A DNA stretch of 64,000 nucleotides, taken from Leisingera daeponensis DSM 23529. GTDB taxonomy: Bacteria; Pseudomonadota; Alphaproteobacteria; Rhodobacterales; Rhodobacteraceae. Under the pieces are notes generated by a model, which worked only from the letters and a program-made list of their open reading frames with translations, ran no database searches and was not told the origin of the DNA. The position numbers and the translations under genes were made by a program. This document shows positions 34,805-43,657 of the stretch, piece by piece (the stretch's first letter is position 1; each line of letters opens with the position of its first letter). The stretch lies in assembly GCF_000473145.1 (NCBI RefSeq), contig NZ_KI421500.1:3673583-3737582 (forward strand), given 5' to 3'.

Positions 34805-35573
34805 ACAGATTTCCATTGTCATCCCGACATTCAACCGGGCGGAGATGCTGCCTAAGGCCATCGATAGCGCCCTAGAACAGACCCATCCCTGCGAGGTGAT
34901 CGTGGTGGATCACGGTTCGACCGACAGCACGCCTGAGGTAGCTGCCGAGTACGGGGACAAGATCACCTATGTCCGCCGCGACCGCGATTTCGGTCCGCAT
35001 TTCTGCTGGCTGGAGGGCATCCTGCATGCTTCCGGTGAATATGTGCATCTGCAATATGACGATGACTGGATCCACCCGACCTTTATCGAGAAATGCGCAA
35101 AGCTGCTGACCAGTGATGTGGGATTTGCCTTCACCGGGGCCGAGGTTGTGGAGGACGCAACCGGCAGGCAAATGATGACGCAGTTCCTGGACTGGCTTCC
35201 GGATACGGGGGTGTTCGAAAACCACCTGGCCGAGGAAAAGATCGTCGGCTCGTTGATTTCCCCCGGTGCGGCAGTCTTCCGCCGGCAGGTGCTGATCGAT
35301 GCTCTTTATCAGGGCCGCTTGCCGCTCCAGTCCAGTGAGTATCACGGCGTCGGACCGGATATTTTTGCTTCGCTTCTGTCGATGCTGCGTTACCCGAAGG
35401 TCGGATTCGTTAAAGAGCCGCTGGCCAGTTTCCGGGCGCATGACGGCAGCATCACGATCGATGCCTTCAAAGACAAGCAGAAGCAGGCCGACATTGCAGC
35501 GGCCTATAATGAAGTGCGTCATCACTACATCGAATTGAAGGCCATGCAGGCTGTGCGGGGTGCGCGTGCATGA
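34797..35573 (+). CDS. Family 2 glycosyltransferase
   Basis: A 258-residue GT2 enzyme. The start MTEQISIVIPTFNRAEMLPK is diagnostic, followed by VIVVDHGSTDSTPEVA (nucleotide site) and VHLQYDDDWIHPTFIEKC with the DxD metal site. A later EPLASFRAHDGSIT fits the acceptor part. It is soluble and would work at the inner membrane face, adding a sugar to a lipid-linked glycan. It overlaps both the preceding epimerase gene and, by four bases, the next aminotransferase-like gene, so it is tightly co-translated. Confidence 0.9.
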   Translation: MTEQISIVIPTFNRAEMLPKAIDSALEQTHPCEVIVVDHGSTDSTPEVAAEYGDKITYVRRDRDFGPHFCWLEGILHASGEYVHLQYDDDWIHPTFIEKCAKLLTSDVGFAFTGAEVVEDATGRQMMTQFLDWLPDTGVFENHLAEEKIVGSLISPGAAVFRRQVLIDALYQGRLPLQSSEYHGVGPDIFASLLSMLRYPKVGFVKEPLASFRAHDGSITIDAFKDKQKQADIAAAYNEVRHHYIELKAMQAVRGARA

Positions 35574-36763
35574 ACATGCTTGCTCCGAAACCGGTCACCC
35601 TGGCGGAAGATACGATCTCGCAGGCTGAGCTGGAAGCAACTGCGGAATGGATGCTGGCAGGCAACCGGCTGACCAAGGACGCCATGACAGTGGAGTTTGA
35701 ACGCGAATTTGCTGACTGGATGGGCTGCGGGCACGCGGTCTTTGTCAACTCGGGCTCCTCGGCGAACCTGCTGATGATCTATGCCGCCAAGGAGGCGGGC
35801 CGCTTGCGCAACAACAAGGTGATTGCCCCGGCTGTAAGCTGGGTCACGACGGTGTCGCCGCTGATGCAGCTCGGCTTTGACGTTCGCCTTTGCGATTGCG
35901 ACCCCGACAATCTGGGCCTTGATCTCAACCACCTCGAAGAGCTGTGCCGGACTGAGGCGCCGTCGATGCTGATCCTCGTGCATGTGCTGGGCCACGCAAA
36001 TCACTTGAAGGAAATTCAGGAGATTTGCGACCGCTACGGCATCCTGCTGCTGGAGGACAGCTGCGAAGCGTTGGGCTCCACTTACGGAGACCGCAAACTG
36101 GGCTGCCACGGAGCGGCGGGCAGTTTCTCATTCTACTACGGCCACCACATTTCGACTATCGAGGGCGGAATGGTGGTGACCGACGATGCGGAACTGCACC
36201 AGGTGATGCTGTCCCTGCGCTCACATGGCTGGAGCAGGGACCTTGATCCGCAGCGGCGCGAGCGGCTGAAAAGCCAGCACAAGATTGATGAGTTCCGCAA
36301 TTTCTACACGTTCTACCATGCGGGCTTCAATCTGCGCTCCACCGACCTGCAGGCCTTCATCGGGCGGATGCAGCTAAAGAAGCTGGATGACATCTGCACC
36401 GTCCGGGCGCGCAACTTTGACTGCTACGCGGAGGCGCTGACCGGCTACTATCAGCAGCGAAGCGAGACCGGGCTGCTGTCCTCTTTTGCTTACGGCACGC
36501 TGGTCGAGAACCGGATGGAGGTTTTCGAGACACTGAAGGCCCACCGGATTGAGTGCCGCCCGCTGATCTGCGGCAATATTGCCCGCCATCCCTTCTGGGT
36601 GCGGGAATACGGCGAGCAGACGCTGCCCAATGCGGACCTGGTGCATGATTACGGCATCTACCTGCCGAACCATCATAACCTGGACCGTGCTGATGCCGCC
36701 AGGGTTGCCGAGGTCTTTACTTCGGTCGCCCGGCCCAAGGACATGCACACGGCCTCCATCTGA
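35570..36763 (+). CDS. ColD-like PLP-dependent sugar 3-dehydratase
   Basis: A 397-residue DegT/DnrJ/EryC1/StrS-fold protein. PLP-site elements are present (NSGSSANLLMIYA, LEDSCEALGSTYGD), but the residue that should be the Schiff-base Lys is His192 in SFSFYYGHHISTIEGG. In the family, His in this place marks 3-dehydratases: ColD (GDP-4-keto-6-deoxy-D-mannose 3-dehydratase) and the CDP-hexose dehydrase RfbH. With gmd next door, which makes the ColD substrate, I infer a ColD-type reaction giving a GDP-3,6-dideoxy-4-ketosugar. It overlaps the upstream gene by four bases. Confidence 0.85.
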   Translation: MNMLAPKPVTLAEDTISQAELEATAEWMLAGNRLTKDAMTVEFEREFADWMGCGHAVFVNSGSSANLLMIYAAKEAGRLRNNKVIAPAVSWVTTVSPLMQLGFDVRLCDCDPDNLGLDLNHLEELCRTEAPSMLILVHVLGHANHLKEIQEICDRYGILLLEDSCEALGSTYGDRKLGCHGAAGSFSFYYGHHISTIEGGMVVTDDAELHQVMLSLRSHGWSRDLDPQRRERLKSQHKIDEFRNFYTFYHAGFNLRSTDLQAFIGRMQLKKLDDICTVRARNFDCYAEALTGYYQQRSETGLLSSFAYGTLVENRMEVFETLKAHRIECRPLICGNIARHPFWVREYGEQTLPNADLVHDYGIYLPNHHNLDRADAARVAEVFTSVARPKDMHTASI

Positions 36764-36829
36764 CAGCTACCTGGTTTGGGCGGATCCTCCCGCTGCCCGG
36801 CCGACAACAGAACACGGCGGAAACACGCG

Positions 36830-37948
36830 ATGAAAAGAGCACTGATTACAGGCGTAACCGGACAAGACGGATCCTATCTGGCGGAGCTTTTGCTGGAAAA
36901 AGGCTATGAGGTGCATGGTATCAAGCGGCGCGCCTCCTCGTTCAACACCCAGAGGGTGGATCATATCTACCAGGACCCGCATGCGGATCACGCCCGCTTC
37001 AAGCTGCACTACGGCGACCTGACCGACACGTCGAACCTGACCCGCATCATGCGCGAGGTCGAGCCGGATGAAGTTTACAACCTGGGAGCACAATCTCATG
37101 TCGCGGTCTCCTTTGAAGCACCGGAATACACGGCGGATGTGGATGCGATCGGAACTTTGCGCCTGCTGGAGGCTATCCGCTTCCTCGGGCTGGAAAACAA
37201 GACCCGTTTCTACCAGGCGTCGACGTCTGAGCTATATGGCCTTGTGCAGGAAACGCCGCAGCGCGAAACCACGCCTTTCTATCCCCGCTCTCCCTATGCT
37301 GTGGCCAAGCTTTACTCCTACTGGATCACGGTCAACTACCGTGAGGCCTATGGTATGTATGCCTGCAACGGCATCCTGTTTAACCACGAGAGCCCGCGCC
37401 GCGGCGAGACCTTTGTGACCCGCAAGATTACCCGCGGACTGGCCAATATCGCCCAGGGCCTGGAACCCTGCCTGTACATGGGCAATATCAATGCGCTGCG
37501 CGATTGGGGTCATGCGCGGGACTATGTGCGGATGCAATGGATGATGCTGCAGCAACAGCAGGCGGATGACTTCGTCATCGCCACCGGTGTGCAGTACACG
37601 GTGCGGCAGTTCATTCAGTGGGCGGCAGCGGAACTGGGCATCATGCTGGAGTTTTCTGGCAGCGGCTTCGACGAGGTGGCCGTGGTCGCCGCAGTCGAAG
37701 GGGGTAAGGCGCCCGCCCTCAAGCCAGGTGATGTGGTTATGCGGATCGATCCTCGCTATTTCCGCCCTGCGGAAGTGGAAACGCTGCTTGGCGATCCGAC
37801 GAAGGCCAAGGAAAAGCTGGGCTGGGTGCCGGAAATCACGGTACAGGAGATGTGCGCGGAAATGATTGCCGAAGACCTGCATACCGCCCGCCGCCACGCG
37901 CTGCTCAAGGAGCACGGCTACGATTTGCCGGTCTCGCTGGAGGACTGA
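36830..37948 (+). CDS. gmd: GDP-mannose 4,6-dehydratase
   Basis: A 372-residue extended SDR that turns GDP-D-mannose into GDP-4-keto-6-deoxy-D-mannose. It begins [20 protein letters not shown], has [16 protein letters not shown] and [14 protein letters not shown] typical of Gmd, the catalytic STSELYG and [12 protein letters not shown] (Tyr-x-x-x-Lys), and [19 protein letters not shown]. Length is normal. The ATG at 36830 gives the canonical start; GGCGGAAAC upstream is a poor ribosome site. It feeds both the ColD-like enzyme upstream and Fcl downstream. Confidence 0.96.
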   Translation: MKRALITGVTGQDGSYLAELLLEKGYEVHGIKRRASSFNTQRVDHIYQDPHADHARFKLHYGDLTDTSNLTRIMREVEPDEVYNLGAQSHVAVSFEAPEYTADVDAIGTLRLLEAIRFLGLENKTRFYQASTSELYGLVQETPQRETTPFYPRSPYAVAKLYSYWITVNYREAYGMYACNGILFNHESPRRGETFVTRKITRGLANIAQGLEPCLYMGNINALRDWGHARDYVRMQWMMLQQQQADDFVIATGVQYTVRQFIQWAAAELGIMLEFSGSGFDEVAVVAAVEGGKAPALKPGDVVMRIDPRYFRPAEVETLLGDPTKAKEKLGWVPEITVQEMCAEMIAEDLHTARRHALLKEHGYDLPVSLED

Positions 37949-37952
37949 ACGT

Positions 37953-38927
37953 ATGAAAATATTTGTGGCCGGACACCGCGGCATGGTCGGCAGCGCTATC
38001 CTGCGCCAGCTTGCCGCGCGCCGGGCCACCGGGGAAGAGCTGGAGCTGCTGACCCGCAGCTCTGCCGAACTGGATCTGACAAACCAGGCCGCTGTGCAGC
38101 AATTCCTGCAGGCTGAGCGGCCTGACCAGGTCATTCTGGCGGCAGCCCGGGTCGGGGGAATTCATGCCAACAGCACCTATCCCGCACAATTCATCTACGA
38201 AAACCTGATGATCGAGTGCAATGTGATCCACGCCGCCTTTGAGGCCGGGGTGCAGAAGCTGCTGCAGCTGGGGTCATCCTGCATCTACCCGCGCGACGCG
38301 GAAACGCCGATCCGCGAGGAGCAGCTTTTGTCCGGCCCGCTGGAAGCCACCAATGAGCCCTATGCCATTGCCAAGATCGCAGGCATCAAGCTGTGCGAGA
38401 GCTATAACCGCCAGTACGGCACCGACTACCGTTCAGTGATGCCGACGAACCTGTACGGGCCGGGGGACAATTTCCACCCGGAAAACTCGCATGTTCTGCC
38501 CGCGCTGATCCGCCGGTTTGACGAGGCTGTGCGGGCAGGGGAGGCGGAAGTTGTCATCTGGGGCAGCGGAGCGCCGCGCCGGGAGTTCCTGCATGTGGAT
38601 GACATGGCTGCCGCATCGCTCTTTGTGATGGATCTGGCACCGGAGGATTACAAGCGGGAGACAACCCCGATGCTGTCGCATATCAACGTGGGAACAGGGC
38701 GGGACATAACCATTCGGGAACTGGCGGAATCCATTGCACGCGTCACCGGTTTCCGAGGGCGGCTGGCCTTTGATACTTCCCGGCCCGATGGCACCATGCA
38801 GAAACTGATGGATGTGTCGCGGCTTTCCCGTCTGGGCTGGGAGGCTTCGGTATCGCTCGAAGAGGGGATCGCCAGAACCTACAACTGGTTTTTGCAGCAG
38901 GATCAGGCCATCCTGCGAAATAAATAG
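37953..38927 (+). CDS. fcl: GDP-L-fucose synthase-type epimerase/reductase
   Basis: A 324-residue SDR. Motifs are [66 protein letters not shown] (catalytic Tyr and Lys) and [16 protein letters not shown], all typical of GDP-L-fucose synthase, which does a 3,5-epimerisation and 4-reduction of the Gmd product. ColC of the colitose pathway is related and acts on the ColD product, so either role is possible here. It begins five bases after gmd. Length is normal for the family. Confidence 0.93.
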   Translation: MKIFVAGHRGMVGSAILRQLAARRATGEELELLTRSSAELDLTNQAAVQQFLQAERPDQVILAAARVGGIHANSTYPAQFIYENLMIECNVIHAAFEAGVQKLLQLGSSCIYPRDAETPIREEQLLSGPLEATNEPYAIAKIAGIKLCESYNRQYGTDYRSVMPTNLYGPGDNFHPENSHVLPALIRRFDEAVRAGEAEVVIWGSGAPRREFLHVDDMAAASLFVMDLAPEDYKRETTPMLSHINVGTGRDITIRELAESIARVTGFRGRLAFDTSRPDGTMQKLMDVSRLSRLGWEASVSLEEGIARTYNWFLQQDQAILRNK

Positions 38928-38948
38928 GAAAGACCAAGAGGCAGAGAC

Positions 38949-39058
38949 ATAACGATTATTACCCCAATCCTTTTGTGCGGCGGTTCGGGCACCCGGCTGT
39001 GGCCGCTGTCGCGCAATAGCTACCCCAAGCAGTTCGTGCCTCTGGCCGGTGATACCAC
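38949..39058 (+). pseudogene. manC: Mannose-1-phosphate guanylyltransferase, first 36 codons
   Basis: The frame [20 protein letters not shown] then [14 protein letters not shown] is the nucleotide-binding start of ManC/CpsB, which makes GDP-mannose for gmd. It is cut at 39058 by an IS5 end. The codon in the start position is ATA at 38949 rather than ATG, so initiation may already have been lost. The rest of the gene is not seen. GDP-mannose for the operon must come from elsewhere in the genome. Confidence 0.8.
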
Positions 39059-39226
39059 GGCATTGTTGTAGAACTCCCTCTTGACGCCTGACTACCCCTT
39101 CCCCTCCGAATTTAGGCGACGCGGATGTTCTTGGCGGTGCCGAGTGCGTTGAAGCGGTTGATGAGTGCGATGCGGAAGTGGATTTCGGCGGTTTGGCGGT
39201 CGGGGTCTTTTGCGGCAATGCGCTCG
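39059..39226 (-). mobile_element. IS5 end fragment
   Basis: Starts with the inverted repeat GGCATTGTTGTAGAACTC and encodes on the minus strand the last transposase residues (LINRFNALGTAKNIRVA). It is nearly the same as 12003-12170 of the IS5 copy and stops abruptly at GCAATGCGCTCG, where an IS110 sequence begins. Confidence 0.85.
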
Positions 39227-39470
39227 AAGACGTGTTGGCCGTCGGTATCAATCACGCAGACGGCGACAGTCCGCAGTGACACGTCCAAACCCACAAAGTA
39301 ATCCATCTCGTCCTCCTCAATCTGCAGCAATTTGCTGTAAGTCTACCGAGAACCCGACCCATCCATCGGGCCAGCCCGATTACCCATGCTTCGTCCGCTC
39401 CCCTATGGTCGGTCCGGGTTGCGGCGAAAGGGCGGTTTGAATTTCGCCCCTCAGTTTGGCTTTCAATGAC
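39227..39470 (-). mobile_element. IS110-family 5' fragment
   Basis: An ATG at 39306, with GAGGACGAG before it, starts MDYFVGLDVSLRTVAVCVID and TDGQHVFE, the RuvC-like N terminus of IS110 DEDD transposases with the first Asp. It then joins in frame to the IS5 transposase tail. The upstream bases to about 39470 are probably the IS110 left end. The result is a chimera of two IS types with no active gene. Confidence 0.75.
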
Positions 39471-39509
39471 CGCTCTGGCGACATCGGCTGCAACGCAGCG
39501 ATGAGTGTG

Positions 39510-39705
39510 CCGCGGCTGCGAGCGGATGCTGCGTGAGCAAACACACGGAAGGGCAACGGCAGCAAAGTCCGGCACTGTGTAAGTTCACCGGTTCCATAAC
39601 CTCGCGGCCGCAGCGAACGGCAGAAACGGCGGGCTGCACCGCAGCACAAGACCTCGGCTGGCTACGTCAAACGGCGGAGTTTGCAAAGGGCGCTTCCTGC
39701 GCAAG
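39510..39705 (+). repeat. Dispersed repeat family A, copy 3
   Basis: GCGAGCGGATGCTGCGTGAG, GGAAGGGCAACGGCAGCAAA, CTCGGCTGGCTACGTCAAAC and TTTGCAAAGGGCGCTTCCTG in order. It spans the left part seen at 21.66 kb and the right part seen at 3.4, 19.3 and 57.1 kb, so it is the most complete copy. Confidence 0.75.
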
Positions 39706-39838
39706 CACTAAATCGCTCCGCGATAGGGGCTCTGCGTGGCCGGTGTCGGGCTGGAGCGGTATTTGTTTCGCGGTTTAGGAGGTCGGGTGTGTGCTGTTGG
39801 CCGAGGTGATTTTGCCTCGGTTGACAGAGGGTTTTCCC

Positions 39839-40855
39839 ATGACCAATCAGCACCCTGCACCGGCGACACCCCTCCGCGCGCGCATGATCGCGGATATGTC
39901 GGCACGCAATCTCGGACCAGCCTCGCAGACCAGCCACCTGCGGGCCTGCAAGCGGTTTGCCTCCTGGCTCGGGCGATCTCCGGAGACAGCCTCCCCGGAT
40001 GACGTGAAGCTCTTCCAGCTGCATCTGATCGAGAGCGGGACCAGTATCTGCACCCGCAACCAGACCATGACCGGGGTGAAGTTTCTGTTCCGTGTCACCC
40101 TGCGCCGGCATGACCTGGCGGCCGAAGTGTTCCACCTCAAGAAGCCCGTGAAGGTTCCCGAGGCGCTGAGCCGCAACGAGGTCAGGCGCATCCTCGCCAT
40201 GGCCCCCTGCCTGAAGGCGCGCGTGATGCTGTCACTCGCCTATGGTTGCGGGCTGCGGGCAAGCGAGGTCGTCCGGCTGAAGGTCGGCGACATCGACGGG
40301 GAACAGAACATTATCCGCATCGTGCAGTCGAAGGGACGCAAGGACCGCAACGTGATGCTGCCCGTTGATATTCTGAGCCTGTTGCGGGTCTGGTGGACCG
40401 AACGCCCGACCGTCAACGACAGGGGTGTGTCCGGGCCTGATCGCGTGCTTTTCCCCGGTTATTGCGGCCGGCATCTTTCGGCCCGTCAGCTCTCGCGGCT
40501 GTTCAAGCAGGCAGCGCGTGCAGCGGGTATCACCAAGCCGGTCACACTGCACACCTTGCGGCACAGTTTTGCGACACACCTGCTGGAGCGCGGCGTTGAC
40601 ATCCGGGTCATTCAGGCGCTGCTCGGGCATGCCAAACTCACCACGACGGCACACTATGCCTGCGTTGCCACCGGCATGATCTCGGCGGTGGAGAGCCCGT
40701 TGGACGGCCTGACCGCGGCGAGGCGCAGAAGGGCAGGAAAGGCGCCTCATAGACTGCGTTGTCCCGGCCGAAGCTGGAGGTTGCGGATATCTTCCGGGTC
40801 CATGGTTCTGCCTGGCGGGCGGCCAATGCGGGCCATATCAGCCTCGACCAGTTGA
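39839..40855 (+). CDS. Tyrosine recombinase paired with an IS91-type transposase
   Basis: A 338-residue XerC/D-like recombinase. An N-terminal SAM-like domain (residues 12-95, TSHLRACKRFASWLGRSPET) precedes the catalytic domain with Arg in YGCGLRASEVVRLKVGDID, the HTLRHSFATHLLERGVD box and LLGHAKLTTTAHY with the nucleophile Tyr. The last 50 residues overlap the transposase start in another frame and look unlike the family, so the true function may end earlier. Such integrase-transposase pairs are known in alphaproteobacterial IS91-like elements; the recombinase could resolve transposition products. Confidence 0.88.
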   Translation: MTNQHPAPATPLRARMIADMSARNLGPASQTSHLRACKRFASWLGRSPETASPDDVKLFQLHLIESGTSICTRNQTMTGVKFLFRVTLRRHDLAAEVFHLKKPVKVPEALSRNEVRRILAMAPCLKARVMLSLAYGCGLRASEVVRLKVGDIDGEQNIIRIVQSKGRKDRNVMLPVDILSLLRVWWTERPTVNDRGVSGPDRVLFPGYCGRHLSARQLSRLFKQAARAAGITKPVTLHTLRHSFATHLLERGVDIRVIQALLGHAKLTTTAHYACVATGMISAVESPLDGLTAARRRRAGKAPHRLRCPGRSWRLRISSGSMVLPGGRPMRAISASTS

Positions 40856-41967
40856 AAGTGATGAACGCCATCAGGCGCTGCCGCACGGCAGCGCTCGGCG
40901 GCCATGCCGCGCGGTGTGAAGACTGCGGGCATGAACACATTGCCTACAACTCTTGCCGCAATCGCCATTGCCCCAAGTGTCAGGCGGGTGCAGCCAAGGC
41001 TTGGCTGGCGGCGCGCGAGACCGAGCTGCTGCCCGTGCGGTATTTCCACCTGGTCTTCACGCTGCCAAAGCCAGTCGCTGACATCGCCCGCCAGAACAAA
41101 CGCGAGATCTACAATCTGCTGATGCGGGCGAGCGCGGACACGGTGATCCGGATCGCCGCCTATCCCAAGCACCTTGGCGCCCGGGCCGGTATCACATCCG
41201 TCCTGCACACCTGGGGTTCGGCGATGACGCACCACCCGCATGTCCACATGATCGTGCCGGGCGGCGGCCTGTCTGCGGACCGTGCGCGGTGGATCGCCTG
41301 CCGCAGGAACTTCTTCCTCTCCGTCCGGGTGCTGTCCCGCCTCTACCGGCGCCTCATCCTGGACGGGCTGGCCGGGCTGCACAAAGCCGGTAAGCTGCAC
41401 TTCTTCGGCGGTCATGCCGGGCCGGCGGATCGCGCGGCCTTTGACGCCTTTCTGCAACCGCTGCGCAAGATCGATTGGGTCGTTTATGCCAAGGAGCCGT
41501 TCGCTGGACCCAAGGCCGTGCTGGCATACCTGTCGCGCTACACCCACCGTGTCGCGATCTCCAACAGCCGCCTGATCCGCATGGACTGCCGGAGCGTCAC
41601 CTTCCGCGTCAAGGATTACCGCGTCAACGGTCCGGGGCGGCATACCATCATGACCCTCAAGACCGGCGAGTTCATCTGCCGCTTCCTGATCCATGTCCTG
41701 CCCAAGGGGCAGCATCGCATCCGCCACTACGGCTTCTTCGGGAATGGCAACCGTGCCGCCAATATCGCCAGGATCAGGGAACTGCTCGGGGCCGGACAGA
41801 CAGATCCGGGCCTCGGGCACGATGACACGGCCGGTGATGCCAATGCACCCGCCCGTGTCCTTGCGCTGCCATGCCCCTGCTGCGGCGGGCGGTTGATCAT
41901 CGCCGAAACCATCGCGCCAGAACGACGCCCCAGGGCGCCGCCAGGAACAGGGAGGGCCGCCGCATGA
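40759..41967 (+). CDS. IS91-family HUH transposase
   Basis: A 402-residue rolling-circle transposase. The N-terminal zinc-binding region is CEDCGHEHIAY with CRNRHCPKCQAG; the HUH motif is MTHHPHVHMIVPGGG around residues 157-171; the active-site Tyr region is LAYLSRYTHRVAISN. An IKDYR-like VKDYRVNGPGR follows. It starts with TTG, about 100 bases inside the recombinase gene. The C-terminal tail has CPCCGGRLII, another small zinc motif. Elements of this family mobilise adjacent DNA by one-ended transposition, which could have helped to assemble this mosaic. Exact element ends are not resolved. Confidence 0.92.
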   Translation: MSRPKLEVADIFRVHGSAWRAANAGHISLDQLKVMNAIRRCRTAALGGHAARCEDCGHEHIAYNSCRNRHCPKCQAGAAKAWLAARETELLPVRYFHLVFTLPKPVADIARQNKREIYNLLMRASADTVIRIAAYPKHLGARAGITSVLHTWGSAMTHHPHVHMIVPGGGLSADRARWIACRRNFFLSVRVLSRLYRRLILDGLAGLHKAGKLHFFGGHAGPADRAAFDAFLQPLRKIDWVVYAKEPFAGPKAVLAYLSRYTHRVAISNSRLIRMDCRSVTFRVKDYRVNGPGRHTIMTLKTGEFICRFLIHVLPKGQHRIRHYGFFGNGNRAANIARIRELLGAGQTDPGLGHDDTAGDANAPARVLALPCPCCGGRLIIAETIAPERRPRAPPGTGRAAA

Positions 41968-42348
41968 CATGCACGCCAAGGACCGGAAGTCCAATCGCCG
42001 CTGCTCGCGATACCGCTTGCGGCCAATCCGGCATGCCTGCAGCCCGGATAGTAGTGGTGGTGAGGTTGCTGAGCCCCGCGAGACGCGGCGCATGCCCCTC
42101 AAAGCTCACAAAATCCGTGCCGAAGCTGCCTGCAACAAGCGCGCTTGGCCCAACCTGCAGAACAGGAACCAAGGCCATCAACCGCTTCAAATCCCCATAG
42201 AGCCAGCTGGTCTGCCCAATTCCAACACCGCGATTTCCCGCTTGCGCGCTTCTCCGACGCCAGGCAATGCCGCGCATCATTCAAACGTCGCGCGTGGCGT
42301 CCGAGAAACCTGCAGCAAAGCTGCTGTTAGGCGTGCTCTACTATCCGT
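41968..42348. other. Gene-free stretch after the IS91-type transposase
   Basis: About 380 bases without a supported gene. It probably contains the downstream end (terIS or oriIS) of the IS91-like element, but I cannot place it. A plus-strand frame across it has no recognisable protein. Confidence 0.35.
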
Positions 42349-42650
42349 TTAAATGATTTCGGAGAGGGCAGGTAGGATACGGAGGCTGCCTGCTCCCGCA
42401 ACCAACTTTAGCGAACTCTTCGCATCTTCAATGCCCGCCTCCTCGGCGGGTTTTGTCTTTTTGAGAATGGTGATCAAATTGCCCTTCATATCCAGGATGT
42501 GGCGCTTGGCGTCTTGATCGTATAAAACGACAACCCGATCCAGCAGTTCGTGAAGCTCATCGCTCGCTCTGCCAGCCACACCTTCGTCTGTCAGGGTTGC
42601 AGCCAGGTTGTCGATATATCCGCGATACAGGTGAGCCTCCCCCAAAGAAG
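42349..42650 (-). pseudogene. Serine recombinase, last 100 residues
   Basis: The frame reads HLYRGYIDNLAATLTDEGVA, then GRASDELHELLDRVVVLYDQ and LKLVAGAGSLRILPALSEII, the C-terminal end of a large serine recombinase related to the one at 29.85 kb (which ends LVLVAGAGNRRTLPALSAII). An IS3 end at 42651 removes everything upstream. The bases after its stop match those after the other copies. Confidence 0.75.
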
Positions 42651-42810
42651 TGGTCCGTCCCTATGATTAGGAAACGGAGGACCATGGATGACGACGAAGA
42701 GATCCAAGCCTGAAGAGATTTTCGTAAAGTTACGGCAGGTTGGAGTGATGATGGGGCAAGGGGCAAGGCATGTCCCGGAACGATGCGATCAGACAGATCG
42801 GTGCCAAAGG
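42651..42810 (+). pseudogene. IS3-family left end with broken orfA
   Basis: TGGTCCGTCCCTATGATTAG is an IS end. An ATG at 42688 opens MTTKRSKPEEIFVKLRQVGV with MMGQG, a typical IS3 orfA start; after about 30 codons a small duplication (ggggcaagg) shifts the frame, and the match continues as MSRNDAIRQIGAKG in another frame. The rest of the element is absent. A stretch to 42926 shows nothing further. Confidence 0.7.
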
Positions 42811-42926
42811 ACAATTCATAAGACGGTGCCTCGCCGCCGGTCGCAGCGATGCGGGCGTTGACGCGGCAGGATGCGGGCGTTGCCAGCAACCAGCGGATTG
42901 AAGCACCTGCCGCTTGTTCGCACGAG

Positions 42927-43601
42927 TTAATTTTGGTCGCCCAGCAGCGACAATATGTCGAGGTATTGACGGTCTTCTGCATGGTCACGCGGAGTGGCGC
43001 CGTCACGGTCTGCGATTGCTTGATCAGCGCCCGCCGCGACCAGAAGCCCGACCACAGCCTTGTGATCCGGGCCGCCGTCGCCCAGGATCACCGCCTCGAT
43101 CAGAGCGGTCCAGCCGAGGTTGTTGACATGATCGAGCGGCGCCCCGGCGTTAATTAGCCGGCGCACCACCTCGACATGGCCCAGATGCGCGGCGGCGATC
43201 AGGGCGGTGCCGTCATAGGGGCTGGTAATCAGGCCGGGGTGGTTGCCCAGTTCGATGGCCAGCGACATCAATTCCGGATCGTTGGCCACAGCGGCGATGG
43301 TGACTACGTCATAGGCCTGCCCTTCGAGCGCGTTGAGATCGGCCCCGGCCTTGGCCAGGGCGCGCAGGGCGGCGTCCTGCGAGGCGAAGGCAGCCACGTG
43401 GGCAGGGGTGCGGCCACGCTGGTCGCGCACGTTGAGATCGGCGCCGGCAGCGGCGAGGCTGTCAATCCCGGCGACGTCGCCGGTGTGGGCTGCGCGGTGC
43501 AGCCCAACGTAAGCGGCAATTTCCGCTGCAGAGGGCGCGGTTTGGGCTAAGGCGGGCGGCGATAGGGCCAGAAACGCGGGAAACAGGAGGAATTTAAGCA
43601 T
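42927..43601 (-). CDS. Exported ankyrin-repeat protein
   Basis: A 224-residue protein with signal peptide MLKFLLFPAFLALSPPALAQ and five or six ankyrin repeats from about residue 32 to 215: LHRAAHTGDVAGIDSLAAAG, RTPAHVAAFASQDAALRALA, TALIAAAHLGHVEVVRRLIN and TALIEAVILGDGGPDHKAVV among them. It is a periplasmic binding scaffold. CGGAG lies before the ATG. It is the last gene of an operon with a sensor kinase, response regulator and HbpS-like protein. Periplasmic ankyrin proteins accompany catalase in some bacteria, so an oxidative or haem-stress role is possible but inferred. Confidence 0.85.
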   Translation of the reverse strand: MLKFLLFPAFLALSPPALAQTAPSAAEIAAYVGLHRAAHTGDVAGIDSLAAAGADLNVRDQRGRTPAHVAAFASQDAALRALAKAGADLNALEGQAYDVVTIAAVANDPELMSLAIELGNHPGLITSPYDGTALIAAAHLGHVEVVRRLINAGAPLDHVNNLGWTALIEAVILGDGGPDHKAVVGLLVAAGADQAIADRDGATPRDHAEDRQYLDILSLLGDQN

Positions 43602-43657
43602 TTCATGTCTCCGAGGTGGTTAGGCCGCCCGCCGCGATGACCGGCCGCCCGACGGGA

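Noticed and set aside
36830..38927. A plain GDP-L-fucose pathway as the whole explanation of the sugar operon
   Set aside because: The adjacent His-for-Lys PLP enzyme points to a 3-dehydratase acting on the Gmd product, so fucose alone does not explain the gene set.
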